In this document: piece by piece, positions 1-7,427 of the stretch
Numbering within the stretch: the stretch's first letter is position 1
Layout: the number at the start of each line of letters is the position of its first letter
NCBI GenBank assembly: GCA_023702235.1
Contig: JAMQCR010000001.1
Location: 1,736,001 to 1,800,000 of the forward strand
From: Neobacillus pocheonensis
Lineage (GTDB): Bacteria > Bacillota > Bacilli > Bacillales > Cytobacillaceae
Direction: 5' to 3'
Length of the DNA stretch: 64,000 nucleotides
Translations under genes and position numbers: made by a program
Notes under the pieces: generated by a model
Database searches by the model: none
What the model was told of the DNA's origin: nothing
The model's input: only the letters and a program-made list of their open reading frames with translations

Positions 1-183
1 TACTTTAAATTTAATGGAATTATTTAGAAAATTATCGACAAATTATTTTATACTCTTATCCCCCAGTAAAGTAATTATTTACAAATTATTTAAAATTCCA
101 ATTGAATTATTTGTGAAACTTTATTCCATAATAAAAATGAACCAAGGAGCCTAAAACCCCTAGGACGTGGCAATTCCCTCATA

Positions 184-214
184 CCTATCCTTATAGAAAA
201 AGGATGGGTTTTTT
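184..214 (+). terminator. Rho-independent terminator
   Basis: Inverted repeat CCTATCCTT / AAGGATGGG (one G-T pair) with a 7-base loop, followed by six T. No convincing gene lies upstream inside the window, so it probably ends a transcript entering from the left or a short RNA. Confidence 0.6.
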
Positions 215-300
215 CGTATATTTTCTACCACATTTGAGCAAAATAGTAATGTAAGGTTTGCACCTTAGTACTCAAGAATTAGTATTTCTCCCCTTTTTCA

Positions 301-333
301 AACTCCATCGATATTTTTGGAGTTCTTTTTTTT
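301..333 (+). terminator. Rho-independent terminator
   Basis: Perfect 7-bp stem AACTCCA / TGGAGTT followed by C and a long T run. The 85 bases between this and the preceding terminator hold no open frame with a ribosome-binding site, so a small untranslated transcript is possible. Confidence 0.6.
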
Positions 334-406
334 CTACCATAACAAAAAGAGCGACTTCTCAGCCACTCTCTAACTAATAATAAGATTCTTGCAATAAGCC
401 ATTTAA

Positions 407-547
407 TTAAAAGAATCTACGTCTTCTTTCGATTTCAAAACGTCTTCTTCTCTCTATTTCGATTTCAATTTCAATGGGGAAAAAACGTCTCCTTCTAAAG
501 CCGTCACGAAAAAACAGGTCTCTTCGTCCAAATCCAAAAAATGGCAT
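407..547 (-). CDS. Arg-rich 46-residue protein with an alternating Ile-Glu stretch
   Basis: The reading frame starts at an ATG preceded by AAAGGAG and encodes 46 residues. The N-terminus MPFFGFGRRD is Gly/Phe-rich. Then come clusters of four Arg residues, an IEIEIEIE strand-like block at about residues 25-32, and a second FEIE plus RRRR block ending in FF. There is no signal peptide or membrane segment. It lies in the same orientation as two YjcZ-type spore microproteins, so a role as a basic spore-coat or spore-core component is a guess. I do not recognise the family. The strong Shine-Dalgarno and patterned composition argue that it is translated. Confidence 0.55.
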   Translation of the reverse strand: MPFFGFGRRDLFFRDGFRRRRFFPIEIEIEIERRRRFEIERRRRFF

Positions 548-626
548 TTAAATCATTCTCCTTTCATTTAGGAAGTCTATATGACAAAGGACAGATTAAT
601 GCAACCTGCCCTTTGCTCCATACATT

Positions 627-716
627 TTAGTAGCCCATAAAAGAAGTTCCTACAATGATCAGTAGGATAAACAATACAACGATTAACGCAAAAGCGCTTC
701 CCATTCCATCACCCAT
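627..716 (-). CDS. YjcZ-family sporulation microprotein (29 aa)
   Basis: A 29-residue frame starts with MGDGMGSAF and continues into the hydrophobic signature [14 protein letters not shown], the hallmark of YjcZ/SscA-type Bacillus sporulation microproteins: a short Gly-rich head and one membrane-like helix. An AGGTG ribosome-binding site precedes the ATG. A longer paralogue lies 62 bases upstream in the same orientation. The family is known from Bacillus spore preparations, and SscA is involved in spore coat assembly. The exact role of this copy is unknown. Confidence 0.8.
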   Translation of the reverse strand: MGDGMGSAFALIVVLFILLIIVGTSFMGY

Positions 717-778
717 GTATAACACCTCCAGGACTCGATAAAAAAGGTCTTAACTCACCCAAAATCAAAACCTTTGGT

Positions 779-913
779 TTAAAAAACCATACTGGAAAGT
801 ACGATAATTAATAGAATGAACAATACTACGATTAAAACAAATGTACTGCCTCCATAGAAGCCACCGCCGTAGCCGTAACCGCCATAACCACATCCGCCGT
901 ATCCAAAGCCCAT
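779..913 (-). CDS. YjcZ-family sporulation microprotein (44 aa)
   Basis: A 44-residue frame with a Gly/Tyr-rich head ([18 protein letters not shown]) is followed by the conserved hydrophobic helix [17 protein letters not shown]. The start is set by GGTGGTG a few bases upstream. It is paralogous to the gene at 12878-12988, and the two also share upstream DNA, including a 26-bp identical block. Expected to be a spore-associated single-helix protein made late in sporulation. Confidence 0.85.
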   Translation of the reverse strand: MGFGYGGCGYGGYGYGGGFYGGSTFVLIVVLFILLIIVLSSMVF

Positions 914-983
914 ATTTTTCACCACCTATGAAATATCCAATGTATAAACACTCGCTATATATATATATTTCATAAGACAAGGT

Positions 984-1009
984 TCGATTGGACAATCATC
1001 ATAGTGTTA
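984..1009 (-). promoter_or_regulatory. Conserved 26-bp block upstream of YjcZ-type gene (copy 1)
   Basis: These 26 bases (beginning TCGATTGGACAATC on the plus strand) are identical to 13063-13088, upstream of the other long YjcZ-type gene. Both blocks lie 70-100 bases before the start codon, and both are followed further upstream by a TGCA-containing hairpin. Conservation outside the coding region suggests a promoter or operator; the factor is unknown. Confidence 0.5.
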
Positions 1010-1493
1010 AGACAAAATTAGCGTTTTATTTAAAAACGCAAAGAAACGTCTGCAACACATGCAAACGTCTCATCGGAGATATTTCTATATGCATTATGTC
1101 TGGAGGTAGTAATAACATATGCACTTAAAATAAAAGTGAATGGACAAGTGTTTATTAAAAGTAAATTAGTCAGGGATCTTTCAAATTCTGATTTCTAAAT
1201 TGAAATAATTACAGGATTTTTTAAAATAAGTTTTCCATTCTTCAATAAAGGTATAGTTTTCCTATTTAGCTAACTGGTGCTTGAGTTTAAGATACAGTTG
1301 CTACAGTCTTGGTGGCTTTTTCTTATTGTAATAACGGGGCAGTAGTTTAACAAGAAGACAGTAAATCATTGACTATTGCTAATGGTCTTGTGAACACTAG
1401 AACAATGAGGGGTTATGACCATACTGCAATAAAATAACACCCAAGAATATAGATACAAATAGGCAAATATCTATTCCTCTTTGAATATGGACA
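1010..1493. other. Intergenic region with two small hairpins
   Basis: No convincing gene. A perfect GCGTTTT / AAAACGC hairpin sits at 1021-1039. An imperfect ACGTCTGCA / TGCAAACGT hairpin at 1046-1068 recurs at 13133-13159. An open frame without an ATG runs through about 1085-1196 and ends in the residues SNSDF; it may be a gene remnant. Confidence 0.35.
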
Positions 1494-1502
1494 CATACAC
1501 TA
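1494..1502 (+). promoter_or_regulatory. Sigma-K-like -10 element
   Basis: CATACACTA matches the sigma-K -10 pattern CATANNNTA and lies 32 bases before the start of the Gly/Tyr/His repeat gene. This fits a mother-cell, late-sporulation coat gene. Assigned by pattern only. Confidence 0.4.
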
Positions 1503-1533
1503 TTTTTGAAACAATTTGAGGAGGAGATTTAAA

Positions 1534-1746
1534 ATGGAAAGACAATTCTTTGGAAGCGGAATGGGTTATGGAGGTTATCCTGGTTACGGCATGGGTTATG
1601 GCGGTTACCCATTCCATCATGGTTATGGCGGTTACCCGTTCCATCATGGTTATGGTGGTTACCCATTCCATCATGGCTATGGCGGTTACCCGTTCCATCA
1701 TGGTTATGGTGGTTACCCATTCCATCATGGTTATGGTTGCTGTTAA
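1534..1746 (+). CDS. GYGGYPFHH-repeat protein, putative spore coat component
   Basis: A 70-residue protein starts at the ATG behind GAGGAGG. After MERQFFGSGMGYGGYPGYG it consists of five tandem copies of GYGGYPFHH (residues about 21-65) and ends in GYGCC. It is highly enriched in Gly, Tyr, His and Pro with a terminal Cys pair, and has no signal peptide. Tyr/His/Gly-rich low-complexity proteins are typical of Bacillus spore coats, where they are cross-linked, and the sigma-K-like -10 supports this. His-rich repeats could also bind metal. Family not recognised by name; the coat role is inferred. Confidence 0.75.
   Translation: MERQFFGSGMGYGGYPGYGMGYGGYPFHHGYGGYPFHHGYGGYPFHHGYGGYPFHHGYGGYPFHHGYGCC
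1594..1728 (+). repeat. Five tandem 27-nt coding repeats
   Basis: Five consecutive 27-base units encode GYGGYPFHH. They differ only at a few third positions, so the array probably expands and contracts by slippage or recombination. Confidence 0.9.
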
Positions 1747-1989
1747 CGAGATGGTTCTTGCTAGCCTCATTAAATAATATTAGTTAATTTTTCATATCAA
1801 AAAAAAATGCTCAAAAATTGACGCCTAAAAGTGAAGAAAGTATTTTAAAAATTTCACAGAGGTTAATATTATTTATGTTTAAAAATTTAGTTTTATGAAT
1901 GGACAGAGTGAAATTTTAGAAGTATGGGCGTAAACTGTATCAGAATTACAAAGCCTTTACTTTAATAAGCACAACTGAAGACTATAAAA

Positions 1990-2009
1990 AGGGAGAATTG
2001 CTTCTCCCT
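1990..2009 (-). terminator. Terminator of the 39-residue minus-strand gene
   Basis: AGGGAGAA / TTCTCCCT hairpin with a 4-base loop. On the minus strand it is followed by TTTTT and lies directly after the stop at 2014. Confidence 0.6.
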
Positions 2010-2013
2010 AAAT

Positions 2014-2133
2014 TTACTTCTTTACACAAACCACGAGTTTTTTATTCTTTTTCCCCTTTGATGTTTTGTGATACACTCCACATTCTTTGCACAATGCATA
2101 CAAAACACCATCAATTTTAATTTTAATTCCCAT
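2014..2133 (-). CDS. Small CxxC protein (39 aa), unknown
   Basis: A 39-residue lysine-rich frame starts at an ATG behind GGGGAGGAAC. It contains CKEC at about residues 15-18 and a further Cys near the C-terminus, suggesting a minimal metal-binding knuckle. The basic tail (KGKKNKK) would suit nucleic-acid binding. It is the last gene of the minus-strand module that also contains the pilin-like, replication-relaxation and FtsK-like genes. Not recognised. Confidence 0.55.
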   Translation of the reverse strand: MGIKIKIDGVLYALCKECGVYHKTSKGKKNKKLVVCVKK

Positions 2134-2174
2134 TTTTGTTCCTCCCCAGATGTAGTTGTATATTAACTCCTATC

Positions 2175-2642
2175 TTAGACAGCGCTACCTACTTGCTTTA
2201 ACACGTCTAGAATAAGAGGAGATACCTGAATTAAGACATAACCTAACCCTGCCTTCATAATCATTTCCCATGCCTTCTCTGACTTGTTAAACATAAAGAA
2301 GAAGCAAGAACCCACGATAATGACAGAAGCTATTGGGAAGCTTAGGGCTACCATAATATCTACCAGTGGGTCTAATACATGGGCTAATGTTGATAAAGTT
2401 TGTGCGCTCATCCATTCCTTTGCTCCAGCTGTAACCGCCATAGGAGCAGATACAGGAATTGCATTAGTAGAAGCAAATGCTGTCATTGCAAATCCTAATG
2501 TTCCAACAGCGCCGCAGGTTGCTAATGGAAGGATGGCTGCAGTAGCTAATTTTGTAGTTTTACGAATAATCCTTTGTTTTCTTTCTTTCTCTTTGACCTT
2601 ATACTCACCAGACATAAATTCATGAAAATTGATTCTTTTCAT
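2175..2642 (-). CDS. Pilin-like/TrbC-like small membrane protein of a conjugation-type module
   Basis: 155 residues from the ATG at 2642, which sits eight bases behind GGAG; a GTG at 2651 is too close to the site. A basic cytoplasmic head (KVKEKERKQRIIRK) is followed by a hydrophobic signal-like segment at about residues 33-57. Two more membrane segments follow, near 93-113 and 130-150, separated by a charged FNKSEKAWEMIM turn. This layout resembles VirB2/TrbC-type pilins and small membrane proteins encoded beside replication-relaxation and FtsK-type proteins on Firmicute plasmids and integrative elements. It is intact while its two upstream partners carry stops. Family assignment is by topology and context only. 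Confidence 0.55.
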   Translation of the reverse strand: MKRINFHEFMSGEYKVKEKERKQRIIRKTTKLATAAILPLATCGAVGTLGFAMTAFASTNAIPVSAPMAVTAGAKEWMSAQTLSTLAHVLDPLVDIMVALSFPIASVIIVGSCFFFMFNKSEKAWEMIMKAGLGYVLIQVSPLILDVLKQVGSAV

Positions 2643-2654
2643 TTCAATCACTCC

Positions 2655-3248
2655 TCATATAATGTCATTGATTGTGTACACTGCATAAGGTAGTCCTTTA
2701 CATAACTCGACTAACTTCTTTTTCTTTAATTCAGTTGTTGTCACCCATAATAAATATGGTAAATGTCCAATGTCTTTTTCCATGATTTTGTTTTCGTACA
2801 AACCTCTATATTTAGCAATCTTATTTGCATTTTCTTTCATGGTTTGACTGTGATCCACTTCCAAAATGTGATATTTTCCGTTTGATTTAAACCAAGCATC
2901 ACAAACCACTGAATATTCTCCATCACTAAGTTTCATTTCGTTTTTCCATTCTATTGGAAATTCAGTGAAAATATAGAATTGATTTCTCATTATCACATGT
3001 TGTACAAAGTTGGTTTTCTTGCGAATTTTTTCGGAATTTACATACTCTCTGCCTTCTTTATTGAGATAATAAATTGTGGAATAGTCTTCACGATAACTAG
3101 ATAAATAGAGGGATAATTGGTTGAGGATACGATTAGTGTTTCAAATGCTTCCTAATCTGTGGATTTTGTTTAATTGATCACGATTAAGATAATCTAGTTT
3201 CTTTAGCGACAAAAGTATTTGCTCTTGTCTCTCGCTTAGGTTCTTCAT
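2655..3248 (-). pseudogene. Replication-relaxation family protein, interrupted by an in-frame stop
   Basis: Starts at the ATG at 3248, seven bases behind AAAGGAGGT, and reads as one 197-codon frame except for a TGA at codon 36 (3141-3143). The N-terminus (MKNLSERQEQILLSLKKLDY) is the winged-helix typical of Replic_Relax proteins. The stop falls where relatives have a basic residue before NTNRILNQL, so CGA or AGA to TGA is likely. The rest (YYLNKEGREYV, ILEVDHSQTMKENANKIAKY) matches the family, which initiates or relaxes plasmid and ICE DNA. Its 5' end overlaps the 3' end of the FtsK-like gene by 65 bases, suggesting translational coupling. Restart at an internal ATG (2996) would lack the DNA-binding part. 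Confidence 0.75.
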
Positions 3249-4455
3249 GAACCAGACCTCCTTTATCAATGATGTAAGGTTGAATTAGTTCGTCAATATC
3301 ACTGTTTTTTATTAAAGGAGTTTGTATAATTGTTTGACTAACATTCTTGTAAATGGATCTTCCTTGAATCTCTGGTAAGTTTTCAGCTCCACCTTTATCT
3401 AATACTGTTATGGATGCTGTTGAACTATCTGGAACGAAACATAGACGTGCAGGAACATTTCTTTTTATTTGCATACTGATTGCTTGAGCAGAAGGATATT
3501 GAGTTGCATATATGACCTAATAACCAGCCCCTCTTCCCTTTCGCACAATGTCCGTTAATATTTCCATACTGGCTTTATCTTCTGCTAAGTCTGCTGCTTC
3601 ATCGATAACAATGAAATGGCGTTTACTTATACCTGCTTCTGATACATCTTCAAAACCGTCATCAACTATTTTTTTATAGCCCTCTTTCATTTTCTTTTGC
3701 ACATCTTGGAGAATTTTCAATGCTTCGTTATTCTCCACACCAAAATTTATTACTTGTTTAGCATTCTTAAACCGTGCAAATGCTGAACCTCCTTTTAAAT
3801 CAATCAAAGAAAATGAAACATCATTTGGCTTAGAAAGGATTAATGAAGTAATGATACATTTCATTATGACTGATTTTCCAAATCCAGTGGCAACAGCTAT
3901 TAATAAGTGTTTTCTTTTATCAAAATCATGGAAAATACATTCGGTTCGATTTAAACCGATAATTACTGACCAAGTATTAAGTTTTAAAAATTCTTTTTTC
4001 CATAGAATTTTTGTAGATTGTGGTTCGTTATACACTCGAATCTTTAATAAGCCATCATAAGAAAGTTCTATTTCCTTGTTATCAGTTAGTTTTCGAGTAT
4101 ACAAATCTTTAAGATTATTAATGATATTTCCGTTTAATTTTAGTTCTCTAAGGTCTTTAAATTCAATCTTTACTGACTTTGTATTGATACCTGATTCAAT
4201 CGCTTTTTGTTTAGAAAGATAATCTTCGAAACTCCTTCCTAATGGGATACGGTAACGATATTCAGCTCCCCATTCATAATTTTTCTTTTTTAATAATTGA
4301 GTAGTTAAGGTTTGTTTGCCATCTTTTACATTCAAACCTGTTAAAGTGAAAATTTTTTGAATTTTTTTCGAGTCATTTCCCACCCCACTTTTTGATAAAT
4401 AAGCTTTCAAAGAAATTCCTCCAAAAATTGTTGTTGTGACTGCTTCAAAAATCAT
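3184..4455 (-). pseudogene. FtsK/SpoIIIE-type DNA translocase of a mobile element, interrupted by an in-frame stop
   Basis: One 424-codon frame from the ATG at 4455 (AAGGAGG eight bases upstream), broken by a TAG at 3517-3519. The protein has a Walker A segment (VATGFGKSV), a Walker B segment (FIVIDEAADL) and, just after the stop, VIYATQYPSAQAIS and LCFVPDSSTASITVLDKGGA, typical of FtsK-like coupling proteins of plasmids and integrative elements. There is no N-terminal four-helix membrane domain and no gamma domain, unlike chromosomal FtsK/SpoIIIE, so this is a TcpA/coupling-protein type. With the pilin-like and replication-relaxation genes it forms a small transfer-type module. The break lies after the motor motifs. 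Confidence 0.75.
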
Positions 4456-4730
4456 AGTCAATTCCTCCTTCTTTCAACGCCACCTCTTTGATAATTACAG
4501 AGTAATTAGTTGCTTCAATGTGGAAGTCTATTTAGAGGGTATAAACTATTGCTATTATTGAATCTGGAACATTCCAAGGAAGTATTCTAGGGTGGAAATT
4601 GATCTGGTTTAATAAATGGTATGGGGGTTGGATTGTCCGTTATTCCTATCTATCCAAAATTAATTTTGATAATTACAAATTAAATCGTGAAAGGAATTAA
4701 AAAATAAATGGGGAATTGTATTAATAGGTG

Positions 4731-4952
4731 ATGAATTTGAAGAAATTAAAGAGTAATATAGGGTGGTTAATTGATAAATCAGATTACACTAGAGAGGAAT
4801 TAAGACATAGATATGATAAATCAGCAAACACAATATCAAATTGGTGCACTGGAAAAAGTTATCCTTCTGCAATGGAATTATTTGATTTAGCTGAGTTATT
4901 AGGTGTAAAGGTGGATGATCTTTATGAACGAAAAGTGGAAGAAACTGATTGA
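4731..4952 (+). CDS. XRE-type helix-turn-helix regulator (73 aa)
   Basis: A single HTH_3 domain fills the protein: helices around YTREELRHRYDKSANTISNW, then GKSYPSAMELFDLAELLGVKVDDLY, the classic Cro/C1 fold. The Shine-Dalgarno is weak; a GTG one codon upstream (4728) is possible. It is divergent from the FtsK/replication-relaxation module and starts a run of overlapping small genes, so it probably regulates that module. Confidence 0.75.
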   Translation: MNLKKLKSNIGWLIDKSDYTREELRHRYDKSANTISNWCTGKSYPSAMELFDLAELLGVKVDDLYERKVEETD

Positions 4953-5083
4953 AGAATTTTGAGGAAAATGGATATGAACCTGAAGTTATTCAGATGATTG
5001 TACATTTTTACGATATGATGAAAGAACAGCATAAAATTATGAAGAAACTGTATGAGGAAGAGAAAAATGAACGTATCGATTGA
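4949..5083 (+). CDS. Small coiled-coil-like protein (44 aa), TTG start
   Basis: The TTG overlaps the stop of the preceding regulator, a coupling arrangement. The 44 residues are highly charged and helical (YDMMKEQHKIMKKLYEEEKN) and end inside the next gene. No family recognised. The overlaps with both neighbours are the main reason to call it. Confidence 0.4.
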   Translation: MKNFEENGYEPEVIQMIVHFYDMMKEQHKIMKKLYEEEKNERID

Positions 5084-5294
5084 GATTTATTACATAGCTG
5101 TAGAATATCAAAATAAAATATTGCGGCAAGGATCATTCCCACTTAGAGGAAAAAAACCTGAACAAGTTTCATTTGAATGGTGGAAGCAAATAAGGAAAGA
5201 ATCGTATGTAGATTTAGAATTAGAAAAGATAATTGCTGATGGTGAGAATATTACGCAGCTGATGAAGGAATTGGAAAAAGCTCCTCTCGAATGA
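5067..5294 (+). CDS. Unknown 75-residue protein
   Basis: The start at the ATG at 5067 is chosen because GAGGAAGAG lies just upstream; an ATG at 5052 has none. The protein begins with NVSIEIYYIAVEYQNKI, followed by a Trp-pair motif (FEWWKQIRKES) and an acidic C-terminus. Third gene of the regulator cassette, overlapping its predecessor by 17 bases. The end of the gene runs into a GC-rich hairpin (GAAGGGCTTATTTG) resembling the terminator at 6289-6318. No function assigned. Confidence 0.55.
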   Translation: MNVSIEIYYIAVEYQNKILRQGSFPLRGKKPEQVSFEWWKQIRKESYVDLELEKIIADGENITQLMKELEKAPLE

Positions 5295-5494
5295 GAAGGG
5301 CTTATTTGTTTGAAACATAAAAAGATAAAGTAGTTACCATGATAATATATAAAAAAGCATATGAGAAATTTGGAAACTGATTGAAGAGTGGAAAAATGAT
5401 TAAAAGGTGATTTAAAAGCTAAGAATTAATTATGGATAGCTCCGAAATTTGTCATCCTCTTTAGGAGCATTGTTCTTTTAAAGAAATGGATTTC

Positions 5495-5785
5495 TTATTT
5501 CGCTTTATACTCATTTAATTTCTTAATGGCTTTTTCAAATTCATTTTTTGAAATTTGTTTTTTGGCTAAAGAAGAATATAGAATTGCAAATGCAATAGGC
5601 ATTACATCAATATACACATCAATTTTTGTATTAACGTCAACATCCGAATTACCACTATTACTTACTTTAGCTAGTGTACCATTCACCAGATCATTCTGAT
5701 CATAATTATCGGTTTTACTTATTTCATCGATCTGTTCATTAGCTATTTTTGATCGACCAAAAAAGACTTGAGGTTCTAATCCCAT
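5495..5785 (-). CDS. NSGNS-motif protein A (96 aa), possibly spore-associated
   Basis: The start is the ATG behind AAAGGAGAAAATAAA. The middle contains VSNSGNSDVDVNTKIDVYID, closely matching the motif of the next gene. A hydrophobic stretch (VMPIAFAILYSSLA) and a Lys/Glu-rich helical tail follow. No signal peptide. The shared SNSGNS.VDVN block suggests descent from a common ancestor and a structural, possibly spore-surface, role. Not recognised as a characterised family. Confidence 0.65.
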   Translation of the reverse strand: MGLEPQVFFGRSKIANEQIDEISKTDNYDQNDLVNGTLAKVSNSGNSDVDVNTKIDVYIDVMPIAFAILYSSLAKKQISKNEFEKAIKKLNEYKAK

Positions 5786-5821
5786 TTTATTTTCTCCTTT
5801 AAAAACCCGCACTTAAAAATT

Positions 5822-5870
5822 AGATTACTACTAAATCGAGTTAAATATTATCTCAATTTAGTAGTAATCT
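5822..5870 (-). terminator. Hairpin between the two NSGNS genes
   Basis: Perfect 15-bp stem AGATTACTACTAAAT / ATTTAGTAGTAATCT around a 19-base loop, placed after the stop of the upstream gene of the pair. It is AT-rich and the T run is short on both strands, so termination may be partial. Confidence 0.55.
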
Positions 5871-5884
5871 TTATTTAATTATCT

Positions 5885-6151
5885 CTACTTTTTTTCTTTT
5901 TCTGTTTGGCTTTGTTTTTGTTCTTGTTCCTGTTCAGATTCAGAATTAGATTCATTTTTGGAATTAACTTTAACGTTAACATCGACATAAGAGTTTCCAC
6001 TGTTGAAAATTTTAGCAGTATTACTATTCTTCAGATCATTTTCGTTTTCATTTTGGTTATCATTATCGTTATTGTTTTTATTTTTGTTGCTGTTTTTAAA
6101 ATCTGCTTCTTTTTCTTCATTGTTTTTTTTATCAGAGTATCCGTATCCCAT
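5885..6151 (-). CDS. NSGNS-motif protein B, Asn/Lys/Glu-rich (88 aa)
   Basis: Starts at an ATG behind GGAGGGG. The head MGYGYSDKK recalls Gly/Tyr spore microproteins. It continues with a long low-complexity Asn/Lys/Asp/Glu tract and the motif FNSGNSYVDVNVKVN (about residues 49-63) shared with the downstream paralogue, and ends in a Glu/Gln-rich tail. Probably intrinsically disordered. Role unknown; spore association is inferred from composition and from the coat-type genes nearby. Confidence 0.65.
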   Translation of the reverse strand: MGYGYSDKKNNEEKEADFKNSNKNKNNNDNDNQNENENDLKNSNTAKIFNSGNSYVDVNVKVNSKNESNSESEQEQEQKQSQTEKEKK

Positions 6152-6288
6152 TTGTTCCCCTCCATTCCTATTTTCTTTATGTTACAAAAATAAGATATTC
6201 AAAATGAATCCATATGAATGGGAAGTTTGTCCATTTAAATAAATTTTACATATAAAAATACAAAAAACATTGTTTGAACAAATGTAGA

Positions 6289-6318
6289 AAGCCCCTCTCT
6301 AGTGAGAAGGGCTTTTTT
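6289..6318 (+). terminator. Terminator-like hairpin
   Basis: AAGCCC...CTC / GAG...GGGCTT stem with a TAGT loop and a T6 run. A near copy of the sequence overlaps the end of the gene at 5294. Confidence 0.5.
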
Positions 6319-6325
6319 GTATAAA

Positions 6326-6418
6326 TGTGGTGGTGGGAGTCGAACCCACTTAGCCGGCCAGCTTCTTATACACTCCAGTGCTAAAGAAACGAACTTTACT
6401 TTAACACCAATCACCACA
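6326..6418 (-). tRNA. tRNA-like element, non-canonical (isotype not assignable)
   Basis: Reading the minus strand, the first seven and last seven bases pair perfectly (TGTGGTG / CACCACA). The preceding 17 bases form a perfect T arm, GTGGG TTCGACT CCCAC. A TAAAG/CTTTA stem with a 7-base TTCGTTT loop could be an anticodon arm, but there is then no proper D arm and a long variable region with its own small stems. The 93-nt length fits a class II tRNA only loosely. It lies immediately after the endolysin gene, so it may be a decayed phage tRNA or an attachment-site remnant. A functional tRNA is not supported. Confidence 0.4.
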
Positions 6419-6440
6419 ATCTTATTTTATCAAATACAAG

Positions 6441-7427
6441 TTATTTTATGCGCAATTTTTGACCAACACTAATTCTATTCGGATCTTTAATGCCGTTCCA
6501 AGATTGTAACTGACTAATCGTTGTTCCATTATTTTTCGCAATCTTAGTTAAGTTGTCTCCAGACCTAACCGTATAAAATATAGGTTGTGGTGCAACTGGT
6601 TGTGCTTTTAATGCTAGGTTATCGATCCATGAAAGGTTAGCCCCGCCGTTCCCATCAATCCAACAATTCAATCCAACTTCATGCCAATCACCTTGATGAG
6701 AATATACATCAAATTCTTCACCAGCGACTGTATTCCTAACAAATCCAGCAGTATGACTAGGGGCAGTACGAATATCAGAAACTACTAATGCCTTTACCCG
6801 TTGAATAACCCCATTTGGTTTAGCCACGTTAGGATGTGGAATTACTGATTTTCCCCAAGCACCTATTTCATTTTGTTCAAGATTAACGAAATCTACATTG
6901 ATTCCAGCAAAAGGTTTATCACATTGATATTGAAAAATGTGGTTAAAGTTACAATGTTGACCATGTGACCAAGCGACTGTTTGGAAGAAGTATGTAGCAA
7001 CGTTTTGTGATTTCAAGTAGCAAAGTGTAGAATGTGATCCGTATGCACCTACTGAATAATTTTTAAGGTTATCACGAACACCTTTGAAATAGTCGAGAAT
7101 TGCAGAAAAATCTTTAGTTTGTGCATCAAAGTCTACAGTAAAATAAATTCCTGTTCCATGTGGTTGACTTAATTCTTCAGCATATCCTGTAGCTTCTAAT
7201 GCATCAGATTTTCCTTGTGCATATGTAAAATAAGATACTTTTGTTGAATTTTTCTCAAATAAGCTAAATATGGCTAATCCAGACGATTTGATTGCATCCA
7301 CTTCAGCCTGTTCTAACCCTTTCCAACTGTTACCTAAGTATCTACCTATATGTGTAATCCCCTGTTGCACCAAATTAGCAGTATGAGTTGAATTTAATTT
7401 TGTAGCACAATCAATTGCATTACTCAT
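6441..7427 (-). CDS. Phage endolysin: DUF1906 glycoside-hydrolase-like domain, SH3-like segment and LysM
   Basis: 328 residues. The N-terminal 200 residues (AIDCATKLN, HIGRYLGNS, GIYFTVDFDA, VGAYGSHSTLCYL, FQYQCDKPFAGINVDFVNL) have the TIM-barrel look of the Rv2525c/DUF1906 glycoside-hydrolase-like family used by many Bacillus phages. Residues about 210-270 are SH3-like (VSDIRTAPSHTAGFV, EEFDVYSHQGDWHEV). The C-terminus is one LysM repeat (YTVRSGDNLTKIAKNNGTTI to GQKLRIK). The start codon overlaps the holin stop (TAATG), the usual lysis-cassette arrangement. It is intact although the prophage is not. Confidence 0.9.
   Translation of the reverse strand: MSNAIDCATKLNSTHTANLVQQGITHIGRYLGNSWKGLEQAEVDAIKSSGLAIFSLFEKNSTKVSYFTYAQGKSDALEATGYAEELSQPHGTGIYFTVDFDAQTKDFSAILDYFKGVRDNLKNYSVGAYGSHSTLCYLKSQNVATYFFQTVAWSHGQHCNFNHIFQYQCDKPFAGINVDFVNLEQNEIGAWGKSVIPHPNVAKPNGVIQRVKALVVSDIRTAPSHTAGFVRNTVAGEEFDVYSHQGDWHEVGLNCWIDGNGGANLSWIDNLALKAQPVAPQPIFYTVRSGDNLTKIAKNNGTTISQLQSWNGIKDPNRISVGQKLRIK

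Noticed and set aside
765..995. Longer minus-strand frame covering the YjcZ gene in another phase
   Set aside because: Trp/Arg-rich frame without a ribosome-binding site; the 44-residue YjcZ frame explains the region.
1471..1770. Minus-strand repetitive frames over the GYGGYPFHH gene
   Set aside because: Shadows of the 27-nt repeats; start signals exist only on the plus strand.
5906..6242. Very hydrophobic plus-strand frames
   Set aside because: Antisense to an Asn/Lys/Glu-rich gene; hydrophobicity arises from complementing AAY/GAR codons.
6326..6418. Ordinary tRNA gene with assignable anticodon
   Set aside because: No D arm or conventional anticodon loop can be drawn; kept only as a tRNA-like element.
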